Positions 34,601 through 42,119 of a stretch of DNA of 64,000 nucleotides are shown in pieces. The translations under genes and the position numbers were made by a program. The DNA is from Thereva unica (taxonomy: Eukaryota > Arthropoda > Insecta > Diptera > Therevidae): assembly GCA_949987705.1 (NCBI GenBank), contig OX465284.1:115675163-115739162 (forward strand), in the 5' to 3' direction. Position 1 is the first letter of the stretch; every line of letters starts with the position of its first letter. The notes under the pieces were generated by a model that was given only the letters and a program-made list of their open reading frames with translations, was not told the origin of the DNA and did no database searches.

Positions 34601-36187
34601 AACGTTAAATTTAATAAAAATCACGAAAAGATCATAATCATTAATTTCAATAAAATGGAGAAGAAAAAAAGTTTTTCCCAACAATTTCCTGATTAAATTA
34701 GTCCGTTGACTGCCTCACCATACCTCCTCACCAAGAGGAAGGTAGGCCTCGCTAGGACTCTCACTCACAGCCAGACAAACGTAAAAGTAGCACACAGTCT
34801 AAGATAAATAAAATCACGACTTACCCATAATTCTATGTCTGTTATCCGTTTGTATTCCAAAATTCCTATCTAAAATTTTTTTCTCCTTAATGTCCTCATC
34901 GCAGTGATTCTCCAGGGCCTCCCCCTTGAATCCACTGCCGACCGTTAATGGGCTCTGCTCCGAGGAAGTAACTCTTAAATCTGTAACGAAAACATCGTGT
35001 TAGACTGGGTTAAATCCTTGGCCATTAATTTCGCTGAATATAAACCACGTGACAGTCTATTATCAGCCAGTGAAACACCAGTGAAAGTAATGCGAGGACA
35101 TTTGTTATGGGTCTCCCTTTCATTTCCGCCAGAAGGACTGGCTCTTTCTGGCGGCTGTGTAGTACGAGCAGAGTAAAACTTGGGGTATACACATAAACAC
35201 ACGCACACACACACACATAGCCACGAACATCTTTCAGTAGACGGGAACGAATGTCCTCGCAAATTACCCCCAGTGTGATATCATCTTTTAGCCCGAAATA
35301 GGATATCAAAACTTACTTTGCCAGTTCTCTGATATATCATCGAAGACGACCACTTCGCCATCTGCGACAACGGTCACCCCTCGGGTGGGTGTATCCAGGT
35401 CAATAGGGCCGCCATGGGGCTCCGGATGGCTGACAGGACTTCGTCCCACTTTGACGTGCTGCTTCTGTGTAAAGTGATTCCTAGACGACTCGCTCTCGGT
35501 CAGTTCTGGCGAGTTAAGAACGGTGCTGGCAGGTGTGGTGTTGTGCCTTGTTTCCCAGTAGTTATCCTTGATAAAAGGATTCTGATTGGACCCATGATAA
35601 TTTCGTTTCCGCGGCATGTCGGGATAGCAGCTCTGCGACTCCTTGATTGTTGTATTATGATAATAGTAGGGCGGATACCGATCCTGATTCGAATTGATGT
35701 TTAAGAACGGATTTGTCGAAATCCTTGGCGTTACTGAAGACAATGATTCTGACGACAGGGACGACGATGGCGGCGAACCGGTCGACTTAATGTTCTGCAC
35801 TGGATTCAAATTAACATCACCCTTCGGCCTGCATTTCGGGAATAGCAGTGAAATTTGATCGTTCAATGGCGGCAGCGGCGGCGGCGTTCCAGCAGCGATT
35901 GAATCATTTTTATAGGATTTCGTAGATGGTGTACTTGCAGCGGTTACTTGAGTGACGACACCGTCAGTTACTTGAGAGCTACCACTTGCGGTCGAGGGTG
36001 ATGCTATAACTGCTGCTGCGGGAATTTGCGGACTCGTGCTGGCTGCGGCTGTGGCGGCGGTTTTGGGGTCACCAACGGTAGAAAAATAAAAGCTACGACC
36101 CGATTGCTGCTGGTGTTGATAGTGGTGGTGGTTACTCGTTCCAGTTGATGTTGTCGATACTATTGTAGTCAACGTTGTGCTGACCAT
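16580..36187 (-). CDS. X11L: X11L/Mint adaptor protein, copy A (complete, 11 coding exons)
   Basis: Coding exons in transcript order: 36187-35317, 34980-34825, 30480-30347, 30270-30019, 29948-29633, 25871-25491, 25428-24676, 24525-24398, 20682-19915, 19843-19703 and 16651-16580. All junctions use GT..AG and keep phase, giving 1323 codons plus stop. Residues 1-954 are low-complexity and proline/serine-rich, with isolated conserved blocks. The PTB domain spans about 958-1104, PDZ1 about 1140-1227 and PDZ2 about 1231-1308; the C-terminus is PIYI. From family knowledge, X11/Mint proteins bind NPxY tails of APP-like receptors through the PTB domain and scaffold synaptic and trafficking partners through the PDZ domains; they act in the cytoplasm at Golgi and synapse. 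Introns of 336, 4344, 76, 70, 3761, 62, 150, 3715, 71 and 3051 bp separate the exons, and the large ones are full of transposon debris. The start ATG has A at -3 and G at +4. The family is certain; the exact 5' structure is inferred. Confidence 0.93.
17714..18137 (+). mobile_element. 5'-truncated LINE nested inside the 17-19.6 kb element
   Basis: It encodes [43 protein letters not shown] and the C-terminal NRDRWTDW, ending in a GAAGAAGAA tail. An 11 bp target duplication CTCAAGTGCTA flanks it at 17703-17713 and 18138-18148, so the boundaries are exact. The 3' tail type matches the fragment at 31590-31935. Confidence 0.88.
18632..19110 (-). mobile_element. 5'-truncated LINE 3' end with AACCT tail, nested
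   Basis: Minus-strand words [39 protein letters not shown] resemble the zinc-knuckle tail after RNase H in I/R1/jockey-type ORF2. It ends in CTAACCTAACCTAACTT (18630-18647). The host LINE reading resumes on both sides. Confidence 0.72.
19703..19843 (-). CDS. X11L: X11L copy A exon 10 (core of PDZ2)
   Basis: 141 nt, residues 1254-1300: [18 protein letters not shown], then [20 protein letters not shown], ending LLATSVGE. This is the most conserved part of X11 PDZ2. Acceptor ttgtttatag, donor GAG|GTAAAT. The apparent ORF continuing past the donor is intron. Confidence 0.94.
19915..20682 (-). CDS. X11L: X11L copy A exon 9 (PTB, PDZ1, start of PDZ2)
   Basis: 768 nt, residues 998-1253. The PTB remainder runs from [17 protein letters not shown] through the conserved helix [18 protein letters not shown]1 begins near [17 protein letters not shown] and ends FTVVP. 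PDZ2 starts [19 protein letters not shown], with YQLGF as its carboxylate-binding loop. Acceptor ggtaattacag lies directly before GCACCA; the ATG at 20751 lies in the intron and is not the start. Donor GTG|GTAAGA. Confidence 0.96.
22560..23330 (-). mobile_element. Helitron helicase remnant in intron 8 of X11L copy A
   Basis: Pif1-type helicase words of Helitron Rep/Hel proteins: [35 protein letters not shown] (23150-23260), a WDECTM-like CDACTMVS (about 23020), [20 protein letters not shown] (22850-22910) and [19 protein letters not shown] tail (22680-22740). Frames shift, and the Walker A segment is missing. Short Helitron-like sequence (AGCTGACACCCACGAC) lies near 21990. Confidence 0.72.
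23390..23880 (+). mobile_element. Ty3/gypsy LTR-retrotransposon fragment (RT end to RNase H)
   Basis: Words of the RT/RNase H junction in shifting frames: [18 protein letters not shown], a [13 protein letters not shown] strand, [15 protein letters not shown] and [15 protein letters not shown]. No LTRs are seen and the fragment is only about 0.5 kb. It is broken by stops and not functional. Confidence 0.75.
24398..24525 (-). CDS. X11L: X11L copy A exon 8 (start of PTB domain)
   Basis: 128 nt, residues 955-997. It encodes [19 protein letters not shown] at the start and [12 protein letters not shown] at the end. This is the first strand and helix of the X11-type PTB fold (YLGST is diagnostic). 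Acceptor gcatttcag, donor AAG|GTAAAT, phase 0. The peptide is almost identical to that of copy B exon 6. Confidence 0.95.
24676..25428 (-). CDS. X11L: X11L copy A exon 7 (proline-rich and ETDRLLG block)
   Basis: 753 nt, residues 704-954. The acceptor attatattttag was chosen over a nearer CATAG because only the former keeps phase. Features: [11 protein letters not shown], a second polyproline run ([11 protein letters not shown]), GSPVWVPRH, and the acidic block [11 protein letters not shown] followed by [11 protein letters not shown], all shared with copy B. A Lys/Ser-rich stretch follows, ending SKNKE before the PTB domain. Donor GAAG|GTAAAT, phase 1. Confidence 0.9.
25491..25871 (-). CDS. 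X11L: X11L copy A exon 6
   Basis: 381 nt, residues 577-703, acceptor caatttcag and donor AATAA|GTGAGT. It contains [20 protein letters not shown], identical over 20 residues to copy B, followed by a Lys/Ser-rich variable tail ending DSLYSI. It is separated from exon 5 by a 3.76 kb intron holding three LINE fragments. Confidence 0.88.
26255..27035 (+). mobile_element. Family J jockey-like LINE, 5'-truncated
   Basis: The ORF2 C-terminus is open over 26410-26910: [71 protein letters not shown]. It is followed by the family 3' UTR (ACTAGTAGTACAAAGGGTGA) and an A-rich tail (cacaaaaaaaa) near 27030. It lies in the 3.76 kb intron of X11L copy A. Confidence 0.82.
27060..27665 (+). mobile_element. 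Family K LINE fragment (linker region)
   Basis: [37 protein letters not shown] and [10 protein letters not shown] correspond to the 15.0-15.4 kb stretch of the minus-strand family K copy. Confidence 0.62.
27683..28900 (-). mobile_element. Family J jockey-like LINE, best-preserved RT copy
   Basis: The 28865-28218 frame is open for 215 codons: [53 protein letters not shown] and [15 protein letters not shown]. The C-terminus continues at 28134-27817 ([38 protein letters not shown]). The 3' UTR and AAAAAAAA tail end at about 27683. It lies head-on to the 26255 copy, so the two form a large imperfect inverted repeat inside one intron. Confidence 0.85.
29633..29948 (-). CDS. X11L: X11L copy A exon 5
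   Basis: 316 nt, residues 472-576, acceptor cacattcaag and donor GATA|GTGAGT (phase 1). It contains VGQRLA and, at the end, [16 protein letters not shown], which is identical in copy B. In copy B the same stretch has an intron in its middle, and the exon continues without interruption past the point where copy A splices here. Confidence 0.87.
30019..30270 (-). CDS. X11L: X11L copy A exon 4 (FDYLYEF block)
   Basis: 252 nt, residues 388-471, phase 0 at both ends; acceptor caatgcag, donor ATT|GTAAGA. It starts [13 protein letters not shown] and contains the 18-residue block [18 protein letters not shown], identical in copy B (5930-6000 on the same strand). The strict identity amid divergent flanks suggests a binding motif. 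Its function is not known to me. Confidence 0.88.
30347..30480 (-). CDS. X11L: X11L copy A exon 3
   Basis: 134 nt, residues 343-387, acceptor ttttttccag and donor CAA|GTGAGT. It encodes [12 protein letters not shown] at the start and RPGFPQ at the end. Both blocks are conserved in copy B, where they sit inside one uninterrupted exon. This supports the splice sites chosen here. Confidence 0.88.
30835..31015. repeat. MITE-like repeat rich in GTTGAGTT words
   Basis: GAGTTGAATTAGGGTTGACT near the left end faces AAGTCAACCTCGACTCAACT near the right end, giving loosely inverted ends. Similar words occur at 38040-38530 and 60960-61030. Boundaries are approximate. Confidence 0.45.
31590..31935 (+). 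mobile_element. LINE 3' end with GAAGAAGAA tail
   Basis: Words in shifting frames: [15 protein letters not shown] [36 protein letters not shown]. It closes with AGAAGAAGAAGAACTGG and a second GAAGAAGAAGAAG run (31906-31936). It resembles the nested LINE at 17714. Confidence 0.6.
32260..33388 (+). mobile_element. Helitron remnant with Pif1 helicase Walker A and a CTAGT 3' end
   Basis: [20 protein letters not shown] (32605-32670) is a Pif1/Helitron Walker A. Next come [17 protein letters not shown], a DECT-like box (about 32845) and [14 protein letters not shown] (about 32950-32995). The likely 3' end is the GC-rich GCACCGGGTTCCAGCTAGT at 33370-33388, the CTAG|T form expected for Helitrons. 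Several frameshifts are present. It sits in intron 2 of X11L copy A. Confidence 0.75.
33389..34824. other. Remainder of X11L copy A intron 2
   Basis: AT-rich, no recognisable element after the Helitron 3' end. Confidence 0.5.
34825..34980 (-). CDS. X11L: X11L copy A exon 2
   Basis: 156 nt, residues 291-342, acceptor gttacag and donor ATGG|GTAAGT. It carries a phase-1 join on both sides. The peptide begins [15 protein letters not shown] and ends NRHRIM. The matching stretch of copy B is shorter and hardly alignable, so this is a fast-evolving linker. The exon was found by phase and splice-site continuity, not by length, because it has no ATG-initiated reading frame of its own. Confidence 0.75.
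35185..35219. repeat. CA microsatellite
   Basis: ACACATAAACACACGCACACACACACACATAG, between exons 1 and 2 of X11L copy A. A similar CA run stands at 36450-36470. Confidence 0.9.
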
Positions 36188-36203
36188 TATTGATGCCAAT
36201 GAA
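35317..36203 (-). CDS. X11L: X11L copy A exon 1 (N-terminal region)
   Basis: Coding starts at ATG 36187 (residues 1-290). An acceptor (ttttcag) at 36205-36204 implies that the exon starts at 36203 with 16 nt of 5' UTR, so at least one non-coding 5' exon lies further right. The frame stays open upstream to 36304, but that part would be intron. Content: a Thr/Ser/His/Gln-rich start, a proline run (TPPPLPPL), then [23 protein letters not shown] and [10 protein letters not shown], all three shared with copy B. Donor AAA|GTAAGT, phase 1. Confidence 0.85.
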
Positions 36204-37432
36204 CTGAAAATGAAAAAGTGCACCTTAGAGAAAATGCGCGCCGCTGCACAAATTATAATTGTATAAGAAAAACACAAATAAAACAACGAAAAAAAAAACA
36301 ACAAAAAAAAACAATGTACACAAGCAACGATATGTACGTGCTAAAAGCAATCGGATAGGGGATGCATGCCTTAAGTATCGATTTTATATGTTCCGGGGGG
36401 GATGGGGGGTAGCTGGAATTTAATAAGTATGAAAAAGCGGTGTCCATATACACACACACACACACACACGCATATGCATAACTCGCACTAAACATGGAAA
36501 AAGAGCAATTGTTTACATGACAAAGAACATAAATAAAAGATTGAGAGCGGGGCGTGCATAATAATCCTGGATTTTTCTAGCAGGGGGTGGTGGTGGAACA
36601 GGAATTTGCATAAAAAAGTATATGCATGTGTCTCCTGAGTCTCAAAAAGGAAAGGCTGCAAGGCTTCCTAAAACAGGATCACCGTATTTGACGGAGGATA
36701 TGTGCCACCTACTTCTTTATGCTGATTATTTAAGTGCTCCTTGCTAGAAAGTTTCTAGTTTCTAAGTCGATTGTTTATAAATCATGCAATTCACTACCAC
36801 CACCACACTCGCACCAACAAAGGATATATGCCCTGTTTAAAAATAAATCAAAATTGAAGGAGTAAGGTGTGCAGCTGCATTTTGAGGAAACATAATGCAG
36901 ATCTAAAAAAGAACTTCGATCGATTTTAGGAGAATTTTTAGAGAAGTTGAAGTCAAGAAGAAGTTTTGTTGCAGTCGATTGATGGCGAATTATAAAGGAG
37001 AAGATTGACATTGTTTTGTTAGTATGATTTAAGATTTAATGTCAATACGTTTATCTATTATTATTTCTCAGGGGAATTTCTAATTATGTCGAAGTAGACG
37101 ACAAATTGATGAGTTCACGGAAAATCTATGTAATTGCATTAATAGAGGAGACGCGATCGACGTTTTGAAAGTTTGAGTGAACACAAAACAAGTTTAAAGT
37201 AATGATAGCTTTGGCATCTATTGATTTTGTTGTTTAATCTTTATAAACTTTGCAGGCATAAATCGTTTTTCAAATTAATAATGAATAAGTGGGTTGTGTT
37301 GTTTAAACACTGCTGTTTACTGTCCTAGTGGTTTGAATTATTGACCCGATTGAGTATGTTGAACTTTAAATATTGTGTCGTGTTGTATAGAGGATCCAAG
37401 GGGCTGTGAAGGTGCTCAAAAGAAAGAGGTGA
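36204..37432. other. 5' flank of X11L copy A
   Basis: Presumably intron between an unseen 5' UTR exon and coding exon 1. It contains an A-rich stretch (36286-36314), a G-rich tract (36396-36410) and a CA run. No promoter could be assigned. Confidence 0.4.
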
Positions 37433-37615
37433 ATCTATACTAGGGAATCCAATCCCGCATCAAATCGTCAATCCCGCAAACTTGCGGGATCCAGGTCAAC
37501 AATCCCGCGAATCCGCGGGATTTGCGGAACTCCAAAAAATCTTAGATTTTGATCTAAGTAGTTATGTTCATAAATTTATGAAGTGTTATATGAAAAAAAC
37601 CATTAATAAGAGCCC

Positions 37616-37749
37616 ATTCAGGCCAATTCTGAACTACGCTTTCATACATTGTAATTTCGAAATTACTCTCCGTTACAGCAGAATTTATGCTAGCTATGTA
37701 AGAATATTCCAACGGACTCAACCCAGCGTAGTTTAGAATTGGTCTGAAT
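37616..37749. repeat. Hairpin-forming inverted repeat nested in the hAT element
   Basis: ATTCAGGCCAATTCTGAACT at 37616 faces its inverse at 37725-37749 with about two mismatches in 25 bp. Probably a small MITE. Confidence 0.75.
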
Positions 37750-38029
37750 ACTTTGTTTGACTGCCTTAGTAGTTGGTTTGACACACAATATAATTAGCCG
37801 TGAGGGTAATCCCCCTACACTCCATGTACGTTGGGAACCCCCTGTCGTAGGTGTAGGGTAATTTGATATTTACTGTTTTTCCATGAGCCGGGCTAGAGTA
37901 TTCGTTGAGTTTACAGAAGGCTTTTCTCATCAAGTTAACTCGATGTTGTTTCTACCACGGTTCTGGGTGAAAGTGACAGATTAAATAATTTTACGTGGGG
38001 ACTGCGTTTATATATCTATGTGCGTGCAG

Positions 38030-38535
38030 TAAACATCGTGCATCGTTGAAATATGCAAACCCGGCTTAACCCGACGTGTTTCCTGGAGTTTTCTTGGATT
38101 TGCCGAAACTTAACTCAACCCGCGTTTCCATGTACCGAGTTTCCATTATTGAGTTGTGATTGAGTTGAATTGACACTTCAAGTCAACGACTTAACTCTAT
38201 ACGTTTCCATTTCTGAGTTTTCATCCTGTGTACAGTAAATTTTATTATAGATTTTTCTTTAAACGTATTTATTAAATATAAAGTCTCCAAGCGAGGCGCG
38301 ACATTTGCTCTGTTTGTACCTTTGCCAGTGTACTTTTTAGTTGTTCGTATGAACTCGGTTAAACCTACCCATTTTGGTTGAGTTGAGCAGAGTTGAAATT
38401 TTTTAAAGAAAACTTAACTGTGTCTATTTCCATAACGTATAACTCGGGTTCAACTCTGGTTGAAATCTCATGGAAACTCGGTAATGGGCGCTGACTCTGA
38501 GTTAACCCAGAGTAAACTCTGCATGGAAACTCAGT
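38030..38535. repeat. MITE-like TTGAGTTTCC family, long form
   Basis: It is rich in TTGAGTT, GGAAAC and GAGTTTCCAT words facing both ways, and is the inverse of the 10130-10335 copy over its ends. It is nested in the hAT element. Confidence 0.55.
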
Positions 38536-39175
38536 AATTGATCACGTTCGGATACACGATTTTGTGTTATTACTCTATTCCTTAGTTGGCAGATATCTTC
38601 AACTAACGAATTTAAATATTTTGTGAAGTTGACTGATTTGCAGTCCCAAATAATCAAGCGCACAACCAGTTTGCAAACAAAATGAAATTTTTGTCCACAC
38701 ACGAGCACGTCTGATTTTGGATCAATCGGTGTTTTTAGCCACGAAGTTTTTTCAAAATGTCAGATGAAATAGAGCCACGCTACTAAAATCCCTTCCAACC
38801 GGCATGAACAGTCGCACGCAAGCAATTCAAACTAGTTTCAAATCGGTCTCGTCTCTGTCGACCAGTGAATGGATTCCCACTTCCGTAAATGGGCAAGATC
38901 ACGAAACAGTTGCGGGTGCAGCTGCCATTGCAAATCAGGCGACTCGTATTCGGAAGGCCTAACTCTATTTGTATTTTTTTTTAAGTCTCAGTTCTTATAA
39001 CAGGTGATCTACTGCCCAAATCCCGCGAATCCCGCGGATCTCGCACGTCCAGTCCCTCATTACTGATCCCGCAAAAATGTTGCGGGATCCCGCGCTCGCA
39101 GGATTGGATTCCCTAATCTATACAGATACTTCTTAGGTTGGATGAATGTCTCCTGAATACCTAACATTTAAAAAA

Positions 39176-39480
39176 TCACTTAGTACAGATAAGTTCACGC
39201 AGGTTAGACACGCATATTAAAAAGAAGTGGACCAAAATAACTACTCTGAGGAACGCCGAAAGATACGTCGATTTCTTTAGATAGAAATCTTGGAGTCTGA
39301 TAACTTTTATTCTTCGCTTCAGATATGATTTTATCCATTCCAGGTCAGACCGTAAACTTCCAAATTTTAATAATTTTGTCATTAGAATAACGTGTTCAAC
39401 TCGATCTAAGGCTTTCTGTTTTAAGTAAGTGCACACATTATCGATTTGATGGCCGGTCTTCATACTACCTACCGAGTAAA
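39176..39480 (-). mobile_element. LINE reverse-transcriptase fragment
   Basis: LDRVEHVILMTKLLKFG, DLEWIKSYLKRR and VSNLRELICTK match the RT region between the KAFD and YADD motifs of jockey/CR1-type elements. The active site is not present. Confidence 0.6.
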
Positions 39481-40020
39481 AACAAACCTGACATGTTCTT
39501 AGCCGGAATCATGCACGGCAGCATCAGTAAAAATTCTACTTTTTCAAATTCAGCCCACTGCAGTATGCACGGAATAGTCCAAATGAAGCACGGTACGCCC
39601 TCACTTTCTTAGACTAAAAGGAGCAAAATTGGGGCTTTAAAAAATTCAGGGCGAAAAAACAAGAAATTATCTTGGCGACCATTAAGGATGCCATTAGCAT
39701 ACTCAGTAGAACGGTTCTCGTTCGATGGCATAGGTCAAGCAGCATTGGATGTGATTAGTACTTAGTTGGGGGACCCTTTGGTAAAACGACACTCGCGTTC
39801 GGAATGGCGGGCGTGTATACACCTTTCAAAAAATTAACCAACTAAATTGATTTTACTCGGGATTGCAGTTCGGAAATGACAAGTACGAAGTTTGAAGTTG
39901 TCGAACGCCCTTTTCTGAATCCGTGTTGTTCATTAGATCAATTAGACGGGGCAATCTTGTCATAAAGATGTTTTTCAAACTGAATTTACACGATTCTGAA
40001 ACGTCATTCTCTACCATTTC

Positions 40021-40640
40021 AGCTATGAGTCAATTTACAACAAAAGAACACGCTGAAATTTGTTGCGCTTTACATCCATACCGAGCCTGATTTTTGGTAC
40101 AATATTTTGATGATGGAAATGAGCTACCTTCTCTGGCGGAGGCAATAAACAAAACTGTCGAATGGGGAACAGAGAACCCATTTGTCATTCACGAAACACC
40201 ACTGCACGACGACAAGAAATACACTGCTTGTGCCGGATTGTGCTCAAAAACCATCATCGGACCATTTTTTTTTCGAAGTTGGAGAAACCGTCGACGGCGC
40301 ACTCTATCGTTGGATTTTGGTGCACTTTGTTGTGTGTCTGAAAATGCATGAAGGTCTGACGAACTTCTATTTTCAACAAGAACTTTGCCCCGCTACGATG
40401 AAGTTCTTGCAGCGCAAGTTCCCGAGACATAGAAGAAATAGTCATTTGGAGTGGTCTCCTCGTTCTCCGAATGTAACGACACCAGATATTTTTCTGTGGG
40501 TTTTTTTTAAAGTAAAGTTTAAGCCAGCAAGCTGAAAACCATTGACGAAATCAGAGCTAAAACTGATTTGAAATGAATGGTAGAGAATATCCTAAATAAA
40601 TCTTGCTCATTTGTCAAAATCGACTAAAAAATATCAGAGT
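40021..40640 (+). mobile_element. mariner-type transposase relic
   Basis: In two frames: ENPFVIHETPLHDDKKYTA, IIGPFFFE.. GETVDGALYR, then LTNFYFQQELCPATMKFL and WSPRSPNVTTPDIFLWVFFK. The latter corresponds to the FQQDGA and PPRSPDLTPLDFFLW region with the catalytic aspartates. Key residues are mutated (the QQDGA Asp is lost) and frames shift. No terminal repeats were identified. Confidence 0.75.
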
Positions 40641-41869
40641 TATTCAATGTTGAAATACCGAAGGTCTAGATGGCGCACCCCATACTTAATATAAATCTTG
40701 ATAATAGACCAGAGCTTTCTATTTCCACCCTCCACATCTCGTTAATAGCACAATTTGTAATATTATACAGATCTGTAACACGCATACAGAAGGTAAAATA
40801 CAAATACTGTGATGTAGTCTCAATATTTCGCCAAAAAAACAACATTTTTTCAGCATCACTGTTCTTAATATTAAAAAAAAAATCGTGAACAAGTCAAGGA
40901 TGAATCCATATATATCCTTAAACTCAGTTTCTATTTTTCAACATAATCTCCACCACCACTTCTGCTCATTCAGAATAGCAGTTGGTGTCTTGCTCTTATT
41001 GTGGGAATACAACAATAGCTCTCCATCCACCTTCAATGAAAATCACAATGCCCCGAGCCAAAAATATTGAACCTTGAAAACAGGATCAAGCCGCTGCTGT
41101 GGGCACAATCTGACGAATATTGTGGGGGTGGTCAATCAATATGGAATCGCAATTTGGGAGCTTTTCACCCAGGCGGCGAAAGTCGCAGTGTGTGACATTG
41201 AATTGCTATTATGGCACAGAAATTTCTTTTTGCTTTGAATTTGGAAATGTATTTTAGAAATGTTTCTCTTTTGTTTCTTTATTAACCAGACGTGTTTCAC
41301 TTCGTTCCTATTGTATTTTATTCAAAATAGCAGATTCTATTACTTCTAAATAAAAGAAGTCATCATCATTTCCGCGGTATGTGTAACAGCCTTGATCCTT
41401 TTCGAAGTATCATTATGCAGTAGGTCGATGGCCTGAAAGTTTTCGCCTTGCAGCCAAGTATCACCACACACCTCCCCGGCCTCCAACTACATGGGGTCCG
41501 CTATCCAAGAAAACTGACAAAAAACTTTGTGTGTGGGCATTTATCGTCAGTCTGTGCCTCAAGATCTGAACTTACATTCAGTCTAAAGCCGCGAATCACA
41601 AATTGACGTCGTATCCGAGGCGAACCTGAAAGGAAGGCGCGAACTAGACGCTAAAACCATCCACACTTGCATTCGCGCTTGTTCGCGGTTGTTTACTCCG
41701 TGAGTCTGGAGCCGCCTTAAGGCACAAACATATAAGCGCGGAGGCGGTGACGACGGGGGCATCTGCTAGAGAATTCCCCATACATTTAATTTCTCCGCGC
41801 CGCCTGCCTATTATGTCCGCAAACGTGGTGGTCCGTGTATTTTAAAGGTTTTTCTAGTCACCAATCTGT

Positions 41870-42115
41870 TTGTAACTTTAAAGTTTTTCGTTGAGGCCAT
41901 GAACATTTTTGCACTTAAACTAACAACCTGCTAAGCTAAACTGTCGTCTTCGCCTGTGTGTCTGTACGAAATCATGACGTCACCTGCATGCCACGGCCTG
42001 TCAGACGGATACCTGAAGTCCTCATCCCTCAGTCAGACTGAGTATAGTGTAGCTTTCATCGGGCCGTGCCTGCCGACCTGGCCTGCCGGGGCGGCCTGTA
42101 AGTTAGTGGAGAAAC
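41870..42115 (+). repeat. Dispersed repeat, inverse of 60520-60710
   Basis: Shared words include TGTCGTCTTCGCCTGTGTG, CACGGCCTGTCAGACGGATA and CTCAGTCAGACTGAGTATA. The 60 kb copy (about 60430-60890) has loosely inverted ends around CATTCACATGCAGG. No coding content is seen. Confidence 0.65.
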
Positions 42116-42119
42116 AGGT

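Larger units (their letters stand above)
37441..39115. mobile_element. hAT-type element, 1675 bp, with nested repeats
   Basis: The inverted ends TAGGGAATCCAATCC (37441-37455) are perfect over 15 bp, then one mismatch. An exact 8 bp target duplication ATCTATAC flanks it (37433-37440 and 39116-39123). Both ends carry several GCGGGAT/ATCCCGC words (37450-37520; 39010-39095), like the subterminal transposase-binding repeats of hAT elements. No transposase is visible. Inside are a hairpin repeat (37616-37749) and a TTGAGTTTCC-family repeat (about 38030-38535). Confidence 0.88.

Noticed and set aside
35306..36304. Start of X11L copy A at the ATG 36304
   Set aside because: The stretch MLFFFSLFYLC.. 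is hydrophobic and unlike the family. A splice acceptor at 36205-36204 and a good Kozak ATG at 36187 fit better.
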